A DNA stretch of 37,711 nucleotides from Mongoliibacter sp. (GCF_007692705.1 NZ_REBN01000124.1:1-37711), one strand, 5' to 3'. Numbered from the stretch's first letter, positions 15,780 through 24,985 are shown. The notes: generated from the sequence alone by a model not told the origin. Made by a program: numbers and translations.

Positions 15780-16742
15780 TTGGCTACAATCAAAAAACGA
15801 TTTTCCAATCTTTCTCCTCAGAAGATTGCAAACCTTAAAGTGGCGGCACTGTGTTTTTTCGCAGCCGCCACTTTTTGGGTTTTAAATGCGCTCAATAAGG
15901 ATAATTATACTACGGTTGTAGAATACCCGATTGAGATTGTCTTCGATCCGGAAGAATTCATGCCTGTTGAGAAATTGCCAAACAGGATAAATGTAGAAGT
16001 GAATGGAAACGGCTGGGATTTGTTACGTAAATATTTTAAAGTAAACGAAGCCCCTTTTTTGATTGAAATCAATAATCCTTCGACTAAAAACTACATACTG
16101 ACCTCCGAAATCAGAAGGGGTCTTGCAGAGTCGATCAACCCCACCAACTTGGTTTCTATGGTCACTGACACTATTACATTCAAAATTGACAAAATAGTTA
16201 CTCGGAAAATCAAGGTTCAAATTGATACCACAGCAACAACACTTGCTAGAAATTATAGGATTGCAGGAGACATAGAGCTTGATCCGAATATTGTCAATAT
16301 AAAAGGACCAACTTCTATGTTACAAAAGTTAGACGGTACTGTTTCAGTGCTTTTAGGTGAGGATAGAATCAACAAAAATTTTAACAAGATCCTTCCTATT
16401 GAACTCTCAGATGAATTGAGGGAGTTCTTGACACTTGAAGAGGAGAGTGTACATGTAAAGTTTGACGTATACCAAATGTTGGAAGGTAACAAGAGGTTGA
16501 AAATCAAAAAGTTGAACTTCCCAAATAATGTATCTCTGGTCGAAGAGCCTACTATTGTTATGAGGTATAGGATAGATGAAAGAAGGGTTGATGAACTGAA
16601 TAATTTTGAATTTGAGGGAGTTTTAAATTATTACAATAGAAACAGGTCAGACAGCACTGTGGCTGTTCAGGTAAATCCCAAACCTTCTTTTTTGCAAAAT
16701 ATTGAAATAGAACCCTCTGTGCTAAGGTTGAAATATGAGTAA
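15780..16742 (+). CDS. YbbR-domain (CdaR-like) membrane-anchored protein, TTG start
   Basis: The 320-residue protein has one N-terminal transmembrane helix (about 18-38: NLKVAALCFFAAATFWVLNA) and extracytoplasmic YbbR-like repeats, e.g. YPIEIVFDPEEFMPVEKLPN and later NIKGPTSMLQKLDGTVSV. In Bacillota YbbR/CdaR regulates the c-di-AMP cyclase CdaA; here no cdaA is adjacent, so that role is only possible. The start is TTG at 15780. No in-frame ATG or GTG lies between the yajC stop and the helix, and the first Met is far inside the domain. It overlaps coaE by 8 bases. Confidence 0.85.
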   Translation: MATIKKRFSNLSPQKIANLKVAALCFFAAATFWVLNALNKDNYTTVVEYPIEIVFDPEEFMPVEKLPNRINVEVNGNGWDLLRKYFKVNEAPFLIEINNPSTKNYILTSEIRRGLAESINPTNLVSMVTDTITFKIDKIVTRKIKVQIDTTATTLARNYRIAGDIELDPNIVNIKGPTSMLQKLDGTVSVLLGEDRINKNFNKILPIELSDELREFLTLEEESVHVKFDVYQMLEGNKRLKIKKLNFPNNVSLVEEPTIVMRYRIDERRVDELNNFEFEGVLNYYNRNRSDSTVAVQVNPKPSFLQNIEIEPSVLRLKYE

Positions 16743-17361
16743 AAATACAGTCATGACAGTTGGTATTACCGGAGGTATAGGGTCAGGAAAAACCACCGTT
16801 ACCAAAATTTTTTCAATTCTGGGTATTCCAGTTTATTATGCAGATGACAGAGGAAAATGGCTCTTGAGCAATGACCCTGAACTCATCGTTAAAATTAAAG
16901 AGAATTTTGGAGAGGAAAGTTATTCCGCTTCTGGTGAACTTAATCGGCAATACTTGGCAAAATCAGTTTTTGGAGATCCCGTAAAAACTGAAAAGATAAA
17001 CAGCTTGGTACATCCTGCTGTAGCGAAAGACTTTGAAAGCTGGGTGTCACTTCAAACCGCCCCATATATTCTAAAGGAAGCGGCTTTGCTTTTTGAGACT
17101 GGGTCCTATAAACAACTTAGAAAAGTGATCAATGTAAGTGCTCCTTTAAAAATCCGGATCACAAGAATTCGCTTAAGAGATCCTCAGAGAACAGAGCAGC
17201 AGATCAATGATATTATAGACAAGCAGTTGCCTGATGAAGAGAAAAACGAGATGGCTGATTTTGTAATCAAAAATTCGGAGAATAAGCTTTTAATACCTCA
17301 GGTTTTAAAAATCCACCACGCACTTTTGGAGTTGTCTGAACAAATTCAAATAGATAACTGA
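16735..17361 (+). CDS. coaE: Dephospho-CoA kinase
   Basis: The 208-residue enzyme phosphorylates dephospho-CoA, the last step of coenzyme A synthesis in the cytosol. The P-loop GITGGIGSGKTT lies at about 10-21, followed by the AD (YYADDRGKWLL) and LVHPAV motifs and a lid region with RIRLRDPQRTEQQI. Start at 16735 overlaps the YbbR gene by 8 bases; Met7 (16753) is an alternative. The last 16 bases overlap the convergent small gene on the minus strand. It closes the nusB-ytxH-DUF1573-yajC-ybbR-coaE run. Confidence 0.95.
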   Translation: MSKNTVMTVGITGGIGSGKTTVTKIFSILGIPVYYADDRGKWLLSNDPELIVKIKENFGEESYSASGELNRQYLAKSVFGDPVKTEKINSLVHPAVAKDFESWVSLQTAPYILKEAALLFETGSYKQLRKVINVSAPLKIRITRIRLRDPQRTEQQINDIIDKQLPDEEKNEMADFVIKNSENKLLIPQVLKIHHALLELSEQIQIDN

Positions 17362-17588
17362 ATTTGGTCAAGGTAAAACTTCATACGGGAGTGATCTCTG
17401 TTCAAAAAGTCGATGTTATCAATTTTGTCCAGTTTGTGGTTATAAAAAACTTCCACGTATTCATTTCCTAGCAAGTAAAGGTTGACCTTGTGTGAGTAAT
17501 ATCTTATAGCCACCACAAAAGTGCCTTCAGTGTATAGCACCCCGATTTTCTTATGTAGCGGTAAATTTCTGAAATCCTCTCTGCTCAT
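17346..17588 (-). CDS. Small protein of unknown function coupled to a TPR lipoprotein
   Basis: The 80-residue product has a beta-rich look (VLYTEGTFVVAIRYYSHKVN, NEYVEVFYN) without signal peptide or membrane helix. I do not recognise it. Its ATG overlaps the stop of the upstream TPR lipoprotein gene by 4 bases (ATGA), which argues for translational coupling and for a real gene. The 3' end overlaps coaE by 16 bases on the opposite strand. Confidence 0.75.
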   Translation of the reverse strand: MSREDFRNLPLHKKIGVLYTEGTFVVAIRYYSHKVNLYLLGNEYVEVFYNHKLDKIDNIDFLNRDHSRMKFYLDQIQLSI

Positions 17589-18556
17589 TCTTTCAATTTT
17601 GCTAATTCCATTTCAGATGCAATATAACCAAAAGCCGACCAATATCCAGTATCGAGTACATTCTGGAATATCTTCTCAGCCTGTACGGTATCGCCTTTAG
17701 TCAGGTAATAATTCCCAAGACCATAGCCTTGGGTGACATATTGTAACCTTTGGTCTTGTTCATTGGCGTCTACGTTAAGTAAGTTTTCAGGAGCTACCTG
17801 GCCTTTATACATCATGATTCTTTTATAATACGCATCATTTTCAATAATGGTCATATTTGGTGTAACTACAGCAATAGCTTCAATAGCCTCAGCAATTTTT
17901 CCCATTTTCATCAAAGTCATATAATACCAGTCCAAAGTAGCCACCAAAAGGTCATCATTGTCAGAAACCTTGAGGCACTCTGTATAGGCCTCTAGGGCTT
18001 TTTCCCAATCTCCTTTGAGGTAGTGAGCTAAGCCGAGGTGATACCAGACATTGAATTGGATATTGGAAAGTGGAATATTCAATTTATTTGGCATGCCATC
18101 TTCCTCTATGATCAACTCTTTGCCCTCCATTAGTATTACTGCTTTTTCAAAATCTTCTATAGCCTGGTCAAATTTTCTTACCGATACTAACCTGTGACCT
18201 CTATGCCTTAGGGGTTCGAAGGCTTCAGGGTACTCCTTAATAGCTTTGGTAAATGTCCTTATAGCCAAATCATGCCTCCCCAGGTATGCTTCTCTTCGGC
18301 CAATCCAGATTAGGTTTTCCATTGAAGGTTCTTCCGAATATTTTTTTTCAGCCGCCTGCAGTTGACGTATTTGTTCATCCTGAGTGGTTGAATCTATCTT
18401 AGAAATAAGGGTGTCTCCGAGCATGCTTACACCCTGTACCACTGCAGCACTCTCTGAATGATAGCCTGTAGAGACTGATGAAACATTGTTTGATGGTGTG
18501 CTACACGAAAAAACAGCGATAACAAAACTGAAATGTATAGATTTTCTGATGTTCAT
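17585..18556 (-). CDS. TPR-repeat lipoprotein
   Basis: The 323-residue protein has a lipoprotein signal with Cys18 (IAVFSCSTP). At least four tetratricopeptide-like helix pairs follow (around AYLGRHDLAIRTFTKAIKEY, SVRKFDQAIEDFEKAVILME, HYLKGDWEKALEAYTECLKV, YYLTKGDTVQAEKIFQNVLD). It is probably anchored in the envelope as a protein-protein interaction scaffold. It is the first gene of a two-gene minus-strand operon, divergent from the NlpC/P60 gene across 81 bases. Confidence 0.88.
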   Translation of the reverse strand: MNIRKSIHFSFVIAVFSCSTPSNNVSSVSTGYHSESAAVVQGVSMLGDTLISKIDSTTQDEQIRQLQAAEKKYSEEPSMENLIWIGRREAYLGRHDLAIRTFTKAIKEYPEAFEPLRHRGHRLVSVRKFDQAIEDFEKAVILMEGKELIIEEDGMPNKLNIPLSNIQFNVWYHLGLAHYLKGDWEKALEAYTECLKVSDNDDLLVATLDWYYMTLMKMGKIAEAIEAIAVVTPNMTIIENDAYYKRIMMYKGQVAPENLLNVDANEQDQRLQYVTQGYGLGNYYLTKGDTVQAEKIFQNVLDTGYWSAFGYIASEMELAKLKE

Positions 18557-18637
18557 AGTGTTAATTTATGGGGTCAAAAGATCATGTAAGACTTAAAAAT
18601 AAACTTACAACTGAATATAACTATATTTCATTCAAAT

Positions 18638-19132
18638 ATGAATTATTCCAAAGTGGAAATTACTTTAAAGTTTTCCTATTATTTAGTATTGTTATTACTC
18701 GTTTCTATTTTTTTCACTTCCTGTGCTTCAAGTAAAAAAGTTAAAAATCGTGAAGCTGAAACCGTTATTGCCACAGCGAGGTCTTACAGGGGGACTCCGT
18801 ATAGGTATGGAGGGACCACACGTTCAGGGATTGATTGTTCGGCGCTTATTTATCATGCCTATGCAAGTGTGGGTATCAATATGCCACGAACATCAGATGC
18901 TCAAAGCAAGTTGGGGAAGAATGTGTCAGGCAGGAATCTGCAAAAAGGAGATTTATTGTTTTTTGCCACAGGTAAAAAAAGGAGAAGAGTAAGTCATGCA
19001 GGGATTGTGACGGATGTACAAAGAGGAAGGGTTATATTTATACATTCATCTACTTCACTTGGTGTCACCGAAGATAATCTTGCCAATCCCTATTGGAACA
19101 AGACCTTTCTATTTGCAAAGAGGATACTTTAG
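18638..19132 (+). CDS. NlpC/P60 family cell-wall peptidase lipoprotein
   Basis: The 164-residue protein has a long signal with lipobox Cys29 (FFTSCAS) and a complete NlpC/P60 domain: catalytic Cys67 in GIDCSAL, His120 in RVSHAGIV and the third polar residue His136 in FIHSST. Family members hydrolyse gamma-D-Glu-diaminopimelate links in peptidoglycan stem peptides. It is the Spr/MepS-like short form with no extra binding domain. TATATTTC at 18623-18630 is a 7/8 match to the -7 element. No partner genes are obvious. Confidence 0.93.
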   Translation: MNYSKVEITLKFSYYLVLLLLVSIFFTSCASSKKVKNREAETVIATARSYRGTPYRYGGTTRSGIDCSALIYHAYASVGINMPRTSDAQSKLGKNVSGRNLQKGDLLFFATGKKRRRVSHAGIVTDVQRGRVIFIHSSTSLGVTEDNLANPYWNKTFLFAKRIL

Positions 19133-19258
19133 ATTATAGTAAGGCTAAACTCTAAACTTTTGATTTTGATTGATTTCCATTTTAAATATTGAAATAGGAG
19201 CTTAGCAAAGGAAAAAATAAAAAAAGGATAAATACAGGGATTAATTTTCCAAACATCC

Positions 19259-20836
<1,578 letters not shown>

Positions 20837-20876
20837 TTTAAAAGCTGTAATAACAGTTTAAGCAAAATAATAAGTT

Positions 20877-21125
20877 ATGATTCAATTGACGATTATCACA
20901 CCTGACCAAAAAATATTTGAAGGAGAAGTCGAGGAAGCAACTTTCCCTGGCGCAAATGGCTCTTTTCAGGTGCTTAAAAATCACGCAGCATTGGTGTCTG
21001 CATTGACCAAAGGTGCTGTTTCCTACACGACGAAGGAGGGTAAAAAAATCCATGTGATTGATGGTGGTGTTGTAGAAGTGAATGATAATAAAGTAGTTCT
21101 ATTAGCCGAAAAGGTTTTAGACTAA
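20877..21125 (+). CDS. atpC: F1F0 ATP synthase subunit epsilon, short form
   Basis: The 82-residue protein carries only the N-terminal beta-sandwich (LTIITPDQKIFEGEVEEATF, FPGANGSFQVLKNHAALVSA). The C-terminal helical pair that inhibits ATP hydrolysis in longer epsilon subunits (about 130 residues) is absent. A clean stop and terminator follow, so it is not truncated by mutation; short epsilons are common in Bacteroidota. It is 40 bases downstream of atpD in one operon. Confidence 0.95.
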   Translation: MIQLTIITPDQKIFEGEVEEATFPGANGSFQVLKNHAALVSALTKGAVSYTTKEGKKIHVIDGGVVEVNDNKVVLLAEKVLD

Positions 21126-21146
21126 ATTTAATATAGAATTAAAGAG

Positions 21147-21179
21147 AGCCCTTTTCATCCGAAAAGGGCTTTTTATTTT
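21147..21179 (+). terminator. Intrinsic terminator after atpC
   Basis: AGCCCTTTTC (21147-21156) and GAAAAGGGCT (21161-21170) form a perfect 10-bp stem with an ATCC loop followed by TTTTATTTT. Confidence 0.92.
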
Positions 21180-21220
21180 GAAATAGTAGTGATAAAATTT
21201 ATTAATCAATATTTTATTCC

Positions 21221-21228
21221 TACATTTG
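21221..21228 (+). promoter_or_regulatory. -7 element TACATTTG of the rpsU promoter
   Basis: Perfect TAnnTTTG. No clear -33 TTG is present at the right distance. The start site would fall near 21233, giving a leader of about 20 nt that consists mostly of the Shine-Dalgarno sequence. Confidence 0.6.
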
Positions 21229-21235
21229 CAACCCT

Positions 21236-21246
21236 GAAAGGAGGTG
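21236..21246 (+). promoter_or_regulatory. Exceptionally strong Shine-Dalgarno of rpsU
   Basis: GAAAGGAGGTG is an 11-nt match to the complement of the usual 16S rRNA 3' end, with 9 nt between GGAGG and the ATG at 21254. I see no comparable site before other genes in the window. In Flavobacterium the anti-SD is sequestered by a pocket involving bS21, and rpsU with a strong SD is thereby autoregulated (published for F. johnsoniae); the same is inferred here. Confidence 0.85.
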
Positions 21247-21253
21247 TATACAT

Positions 21254-21448
21254 ATGATCATAGTCAACGTAAAAGAAAACGAATCTATCGAGAAAGCGCT
21301 AAAGCGTTTCAAAAAGAAGTTTGATAAGACTGGAGCTGTTCGTGAGTTAAGAGCAAGACAGCACTTTGTAAAGCCTTCTATAAAGAGAAGAGAACAAGTC
21401 ATCAAAGCAGCTTATAAGCAAAGACTACAGACAGAAGCTAATCAGTAA
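21254..21448 (+). CDS. rpsU: 30S ribosomal protein bS21
   Basis: The 64-residue basic protein has the bS21 hallmarks VKENESIEKALKRFKKKFDK and a Lys/Arg-rich tail (RRQHF-like RARQHFVKPSIKRREQ). It binds the 30S platform near the 16S 3' end. The gene is monocistronic between two terminators and preceded by a near-perfect Shine-Dalgarno, unlike its neighbours, which suggests feedback by bS21-containing ribosomes. Confidence 0.96.
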   Translation: MIIVNVKENESIEKALKRFKKKFDKTGAVRELRARQHFVKPSIKRREQVIKAAYKQRLQTEANQ

Positions 21449-21483
21449 TTGTTTGTTATCTTTTTGAGATAATTCACATCTAG

Positions 21484-21520
21484 AAGCGTACCTACCGAAA
21501 GCGGGTGCGCTTTTTTTATT
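21484..21520 (+). terminator. Intrinsic terminator after rpsU
   Basis: AAGCGTACCT (21484-21493) pairs with GGGTGCGCTT (21503-21512), 10 positions with two G-U pairs, then TTTTTATTTTT. A small TTATCT/AGATAA hairpin (21456-21472) precedes it. Confidence 0.88.
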
Positions 21521-21604
21521 TTTATCTGCTTAACATTTCTTAAGCCCCTTTCGCTACATTTTTAGAGGGTATCTGGTAACTTAGATTTTCCTATAACTAA
21601 TTCC

Positions 21605-22240
21605 ATGAGAAAACTTATTTGTATTTGCCTGGCATTTTTGACTTTTGCCTGCGGTACCAAATCCATCGATCTTGTTGAAGAATTGGACTATGATGCATTT
21701 GCTATTTCTTTGGATTCTATTATGACTCTTGACCAAGGGGTTAGAAAGAGTTTTATGGAGGCCATGCAATCCGGAAAGGCTGTACCAGATAGCTTATACA
21801 AACAGATGAATAGTATTGATATTTCAAATCAATCTTGGTTGTTAGATAAACTGGCAAAATATGGCTGGCCTGAGCAAAGTAAAATTGGTGACCAAGGAGC
21901 TAGAGCAGTATTTTTAGTGATCCAACATGCAGACCTTGATGTGATTGAAACCTACTACCCAGAGTTGCAGCGATTGGCTGACAAGGGAGAAGCCCGTCCT
22001 GTTCATGCAGCCATGATGTTGGACAGGATGCTTATGTATCAAGGGAAAAAACAGGTTTATGGAACACAAGCCAGCGGAATGCTCAGGGATGACGGTTCAT
22101 GGGTAATTTGGCCAGTCGAAAATCCAGAGTCAGTCAATGAAAGAAGAAAAGCAGTAGGCTTTCTGGATACCATTGAAGAAACTGCGTCTGATATGGATGC
22201 CATCTATAATCCGGCTGAACCTTTACCACAGGGAGATTGA
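21605..22240 (+). CDS. DUF6624-like lipoprotein
   Basis: The 211-residue protein has a lipoprotein signal with Cys16 (AFLTFACGTK). The body contains KYGWPEQSKIGDQGARAVFL, IQHADLDVIETYYPELQ and MMLDRMLMYQGKKQVYGTQ, the pattern I associate with DUF6624, a Bacteroidota-rich domain of unknown function often found in extracytoplasmic proteins. TACATTTT at 21555-21562 is a 7/8 match to the -7 element. Domain name from memory, no search made. Confidence 0.75.
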   Translation: MRKLICICLAFLTFACGTKSIDLVEELDYDAFAISLDSIMTLDQGVRKSFMEAMQSGKAVPDSLYKQMNSIDISNQSWLLDKLAKYGWPEQSKIGDQGARAVFLVIQHADLDVIETYYPELQRLADKGEARPVHAAMMLDRMLMYQGKKQVYGTQASGMLRDDGSWVIWPVENPESVNERRKAVGFLDTIEETASDMDAIYNPAEPLPQGD

Positions 22241-22329
22241 TGTTTATCCTGACCTTTCATGATTTTCATCACTTTTCGGTCGGAGTTTCCTAAGTAATTT
22301 CATATATTCAAAATAAGTAATCCGAGAAT

Positions 22330-23214
22330 ATGCTGGAATCCTTCATTAATTATCTTGAATTTGAAAAAAGAGCCAGCCCTCATACTGTGTTGGCCTATAA
22401 AAAGGATTTGGAGCAATATTCTGAATTTGTGGCTACTGCTTTTGAATCCGACGATATTTCGAATTCCAGTCATGCAGAATTGAGGGCATGGGTTATAGAT
22501 TTAGTAGAAATGGGTTTAAGTCCGACAAGTGTCAATAGAAAAATTGCTACTCTAAGGTCTTATTACAAATTTTTGATGAGATCAGGTATTATAAGCAAAG
22601 ATCCAACTTATAAAATCAAAGCATTAAAAACGCCTAAAAGACTTCCTGAATTTGTGCAAGAAGGGGCCATGGCTAATGTTTTGGATGAGTTGGCATACGA
22701 ACAGGACTTCGATGGCCAAAGGGACAAAATGGTCATGGAGTTTTTATACCTGACAGGGGTTCGCTTATCCGAATTGATATCCTTACAATGGAGTAACATT
22801 AACCTCCTCGAAGGAAATGTTAAGGTGTTGGGAAAAAGGAAAAAGCAAAGAATTATACCTCTTACAAATTCACTTAAAAAAAATATTATTCTGTATAGAA
22901 AAGTATTTGAAGAAACATTTTCAAATATATGCGAGAGTGATTACTTTATCGTTAATAATAAAAAGGAGCAGGCTTACCCTATGAAGATATACCGAATCGT
23001 AAAGCATTATCTTGATCTGTATGCCCAAACTTCCAAGCGAAGTCCACATTTGCTCAGGCACACTTTTGCCACACACCTACTCAATAAGGGGGCAGACCTC
23101 AATGCTGTAAAAGACTTGTTAGGTCATGCCAATCTGGCGGCCACACAGGTATATACGCACAATTCAATGGAGAAACTTAAGGCAGTGTTTGAACAAGCAC
23201 ATCCTAAAGCATAA
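22330..23214 (+). CDS. xerC: Tyrosine recombinase XerC/XerD
   Basis: The 294-residue site-specific recombinase has an N-terminal SAM-like DNA-binding domain (1-100, with RASPHTVLAYKKDLEQY) and a full catalytic set: R145 (LTGVRLSEL), K169, H240 and R243 (SPHLLRHTFATH), H266 (LLGHANL) and nucleophile Y275 (TQVYTHNS). Length fits chromosomal Xer proteins that resolve chromosome dimers at dif. Neighbours are housekeeping genes and no integron or phage features are present, which favours a chromosomal Xer over a mobile integrase. XerC versus XerD cannot be settled here. Confidence 0.9.
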   Translation: MLESFINYLEFEKRASPHTVLAYKKDLEQYSEFVATAFESDDISNSSHAELRAWVIDLVEMGLSPTSVNRKIATLRSYYKFLMRSGIISKDPTYKIKALKTPKRLPEFVQEGAMANVLDELAYEQDFDGQRDKMVMEFLYLTGVRLSELISLQWSNINLLEGNVKVLGKRKKQRIIPLTNSLKKNIILYRKVFEETFSNICESDYFIVNNKKEQAYPMKIYRIVKHYLDLYAQTSKRSPHLLRHTFATHLLNKGADLNAVKDLLGHANLAATQVYTHNSMEKLKAVFEQAHPKA

Positions 23215-23242
23215 TAAATGTTCAATTTTAAATTACAAAGTT

Positions 23243-23548
23243 ATGAAACTTCAAATGCATTCCATCCACTTCGATGCCGATTACAAGCTTATCGACTTCA
23301 TCCAAAAGAAAGCTGATAAATTGGATACATTTTACGACCGTATAGTTGACGGGGAAGTTTTTATGAGATTAGATAAGAATGAGAAAAATGCGAATAAAAT
23401 AGTTGAAATCAAGTTGAATGTTCCTGGTAAAACCTTGTTTTCAAAACAACAAAGTGATTCTTTCGAGGCTGCGGCGGATGAGGCAGTGGAAGCATTAAGA
23501 AGACAGATAAAAAAGTTTAAAGAAAAAGTGGTATTAGCCAATCAATAA
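23243..23548 (+). CDS. hpf: Ribosome hibernation-promoting factor, short form
   Basis: The 101-residue protein belongs to the HPF/RaiA family that binds the 30S decoding region in stationary phase. It starts at the ATG at 23243 (MKLQMHSIHFDADYK), with Met5 as an alternative. The frame is open further upstream into xerC, but those residues are out-of-frame xerC sequence. The core VEIKLNVPGKTLFSKQQSDS, SFEAAADEAVEALRRQIKKFKEK is diagnostic. It lacks the C-terminal dimerisation domain of long HPF. It lies 28 bases after xerC and probably shares its transcript. Confidence 0.92.
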   Translation: MKLQMHSIHFDADYKLIDFIQKKADKLDTFYDRIVDGEVFMRLDKNEKNANKIVEIKLNVPGKTLFSKQQSDSFEAAADEAVEALRRQIKKFKEKVVLANQ

Positions 23549-23552
23549 TTTT

Positions 23553-23580
23553 AAAGGCTCCGGATTCGGAGCTTTTTTTG
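23553..23580 (+). terminator. Intrinsic terminator after hpf
   Basis: GCTCCG (23557-23562) and CGGAGC (23567-23572) pair around a GATT loop; flanking AAAG and TTTTTTT extend the stem and provide the U-run. Confidence 0.92.
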
Positions 23581-23900
23581 TTTACCTACAGTCATTTTAT
23601 CGTTGAGGCTGAATCATCTTTATTTTTAGAATTGGAGTAAGTAAAATCTATTTTTAGCCCGCTGCTCAAAATTTAGCATATTCCCCTGATTTTTAATAAA
23701 TTGAATCTTAGAGTCTGCATACCCTTAAGGTTATACCCAATATTCTGAAATTATATTTATCTCTGGAGTCAGGTAAATAAATATCCCAAGCGGATTTCTT
23801 ACCTGTAGCATTCAAGCATCTTCAAATATCTTCTCAAAATAAAATTCCAGAAATATGGGCGTAAAAATGCGGATTCTCATATTTCATAAATGTAAATAAT
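23581..23900. other. AT-rich intergenic region before the PhyH gene, with an inverted repeat
   Basis: No credible ORF or consensus promoter is seen. GAAATATG (23850-23857) and CATATTTC (23878-23885) form an 8-bp inverted repeat with a 20-nt spacer ending 15 bases before the PhyH ATG. It could be an operator or a leader hairpin. Confidence 0.5.
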
Positions 23901-24860
23901 ATGGAAAAAGCCTCAAATCCCAACCCTTACCATGTAGACAAACCGGGAAATCCATCCACTGCCACAAGCAGCAAAATTCACCTCAACGACCGTTCCAATG
24001 GAAAACCCCTAAAAGTACTCAGTGAGGAAGATTGGGCATTCTGGGTACACAAAGGCTATATCGTGATCAAAAATGCTGTTCCAAAACCCCAAGTAAAAGC
24101 CACAGCTGATTTTTTATGGGAATTTGAAAACAAGGACCCTGGTAATCCGGAGACTTGGTATATCAACCCCTACAATGAAATGGAAATGAAGGAGCTCGTG
24201 GGCACGGGTATGGTGGAAGTGTACAATCATCAGGAATTATGGAACAACAGACAGGCCCCAAAAGTCTATGAGGCCTTTACGGATATTTGGGGAACAGATA
24301 AGCTTTGGGTGACCATTGACCGGGCAAATCTCAATTTCCCCATCCGCCCTGGACATGAGTATAAGGCTTTTATTCACTGGGACTATGACCCGGAAACCAA
24401 ACCGCAAAACGTGCAGGGAGTACTTGCCCTCGCTGATCAGACAGATGAAAATATGGGAGGCTTCCAATGCATTCCTGAACTGTATAGAACTTACGATACC
24501 TGGAAACTGACTCAGCCAGCGGACAGGAACAGATTTATGCCCGATATCAGCCAATTTGAAAATGATATTGTCAAAGTCAAACTGGAAGCGGGAGACTTGT
24601 TGATTTTCAATAGCCTTTTGCCTCATGGAATAAGGGCCAATAGATCAGATAAGGTAAGGATTGCCCAATACCTGTCCATGATGCCGGCCGAAGAAGAAAA
24701 TGAGGAACTTCGGGAATGGCGAATCAACTCCTGGAAAAACAGGGTCGCCCCTACCGGCTACGCCTTCCCCGGTGATCCCCGTAACTGGGAACAGACCAAA
24801 TATGGTACTGCAGAATTGTCAGAATTGGGGAAAAAACTTTTGGGATTGGAAAGTTGGTAA
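23901..24860 (+). CDS. Phytanoyl-CoA dioxygenase (PhyH) family protein
   Basis: The 319-residue protein is a non-heme Fe(II)/2-oxoglutarate oxygenase. The iron triad is visible as H159-x-D161 (FIHWDYD) and H242 (LPHGIRAN), with the 2-oxoglutarate-binding Arg probably R253. Other PhyH features are GYIVIKNAV near 52-60 and GVLALADQTDENMGGFQCIP. Members hydroxylate varied small molecules, so the substrate is unknown. No signal peptide. Base composition is clearly richer in GC than the upstream genes (for example 24721-24780 is about 60% GC). It converges with the TIM-barrel gene across a structured hairpin. Confidence 0.88.
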   Translation: MEKASNPNPYHVDKPGNPSTATSSKIHLNDRSNGKPLKVLSEEDWAFWVHKGYIVIKNAVPKPQVKATADFLWEFENKDPGNPETWYINPYNEMEMKELVGTGMVEVYNHQELWNNRQAPKVYEAFTDIWGTDKLWVTIDRANLNFPIRPGHEYKAFIHWDYDPETKPQNVQGVLALADQTDENMGGFQCIPELYRTYDTWKLTQPADRNRFMPDISQFENDIVKVKLEAGDLLIFNSLLPHGIRANRSDKVRIAQYLSMMPAEEENEELREWRINSWKNRVAPTGYAFPGDPRNWEQTKYGTAELSELGKKLLGLESW

Positions 24861-24909
24861 GTTCTGTCTTCAGCAATTATAAAAGTACCGGATTTTTGAT
24901 TATTGATAG

Positions 24910-24977
24910 TAGCCACTAAGGCTCAAAGACACTAAAGTTCATTCAAAAATCTTAGTGCCTTCGTGTCTTAGTGGCTA
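24910..24977. repeat. Inverted repeat with 8-nt periodic arms between convergent genes
   Basis: TAGCCACTAAG (24910-24920) and CTTAGTGGCTA (24967-24977) are perfect 11-bp ends. Inside, the left arm reads as three 8-mers (CACTAAGG, CTCAAAGA, CACTAAAG at 24914-24937) and the right arm as three (TCTTAGTG, CCTTCGTG, TCTTAGTG at 24950-24973). It may end transcription from both sides or be a dispersed palindromic element. Confidence 0.75.
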
Positions 24978-24985
24978 GAAAAGAA

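Noticed and set aside
22330-23214. Xer recombinase as the integrase of a mobile element
   Set aside because: Housekeeping neighbours, typical chromosomal Xer length and no attachment repeats or cargo genes nearby.
23126-23242. N-terminal extension of Hpf into xerC
   Set aside because: The residues are a shifted reading of the xerC active-site region; Hpf starts at 23243.
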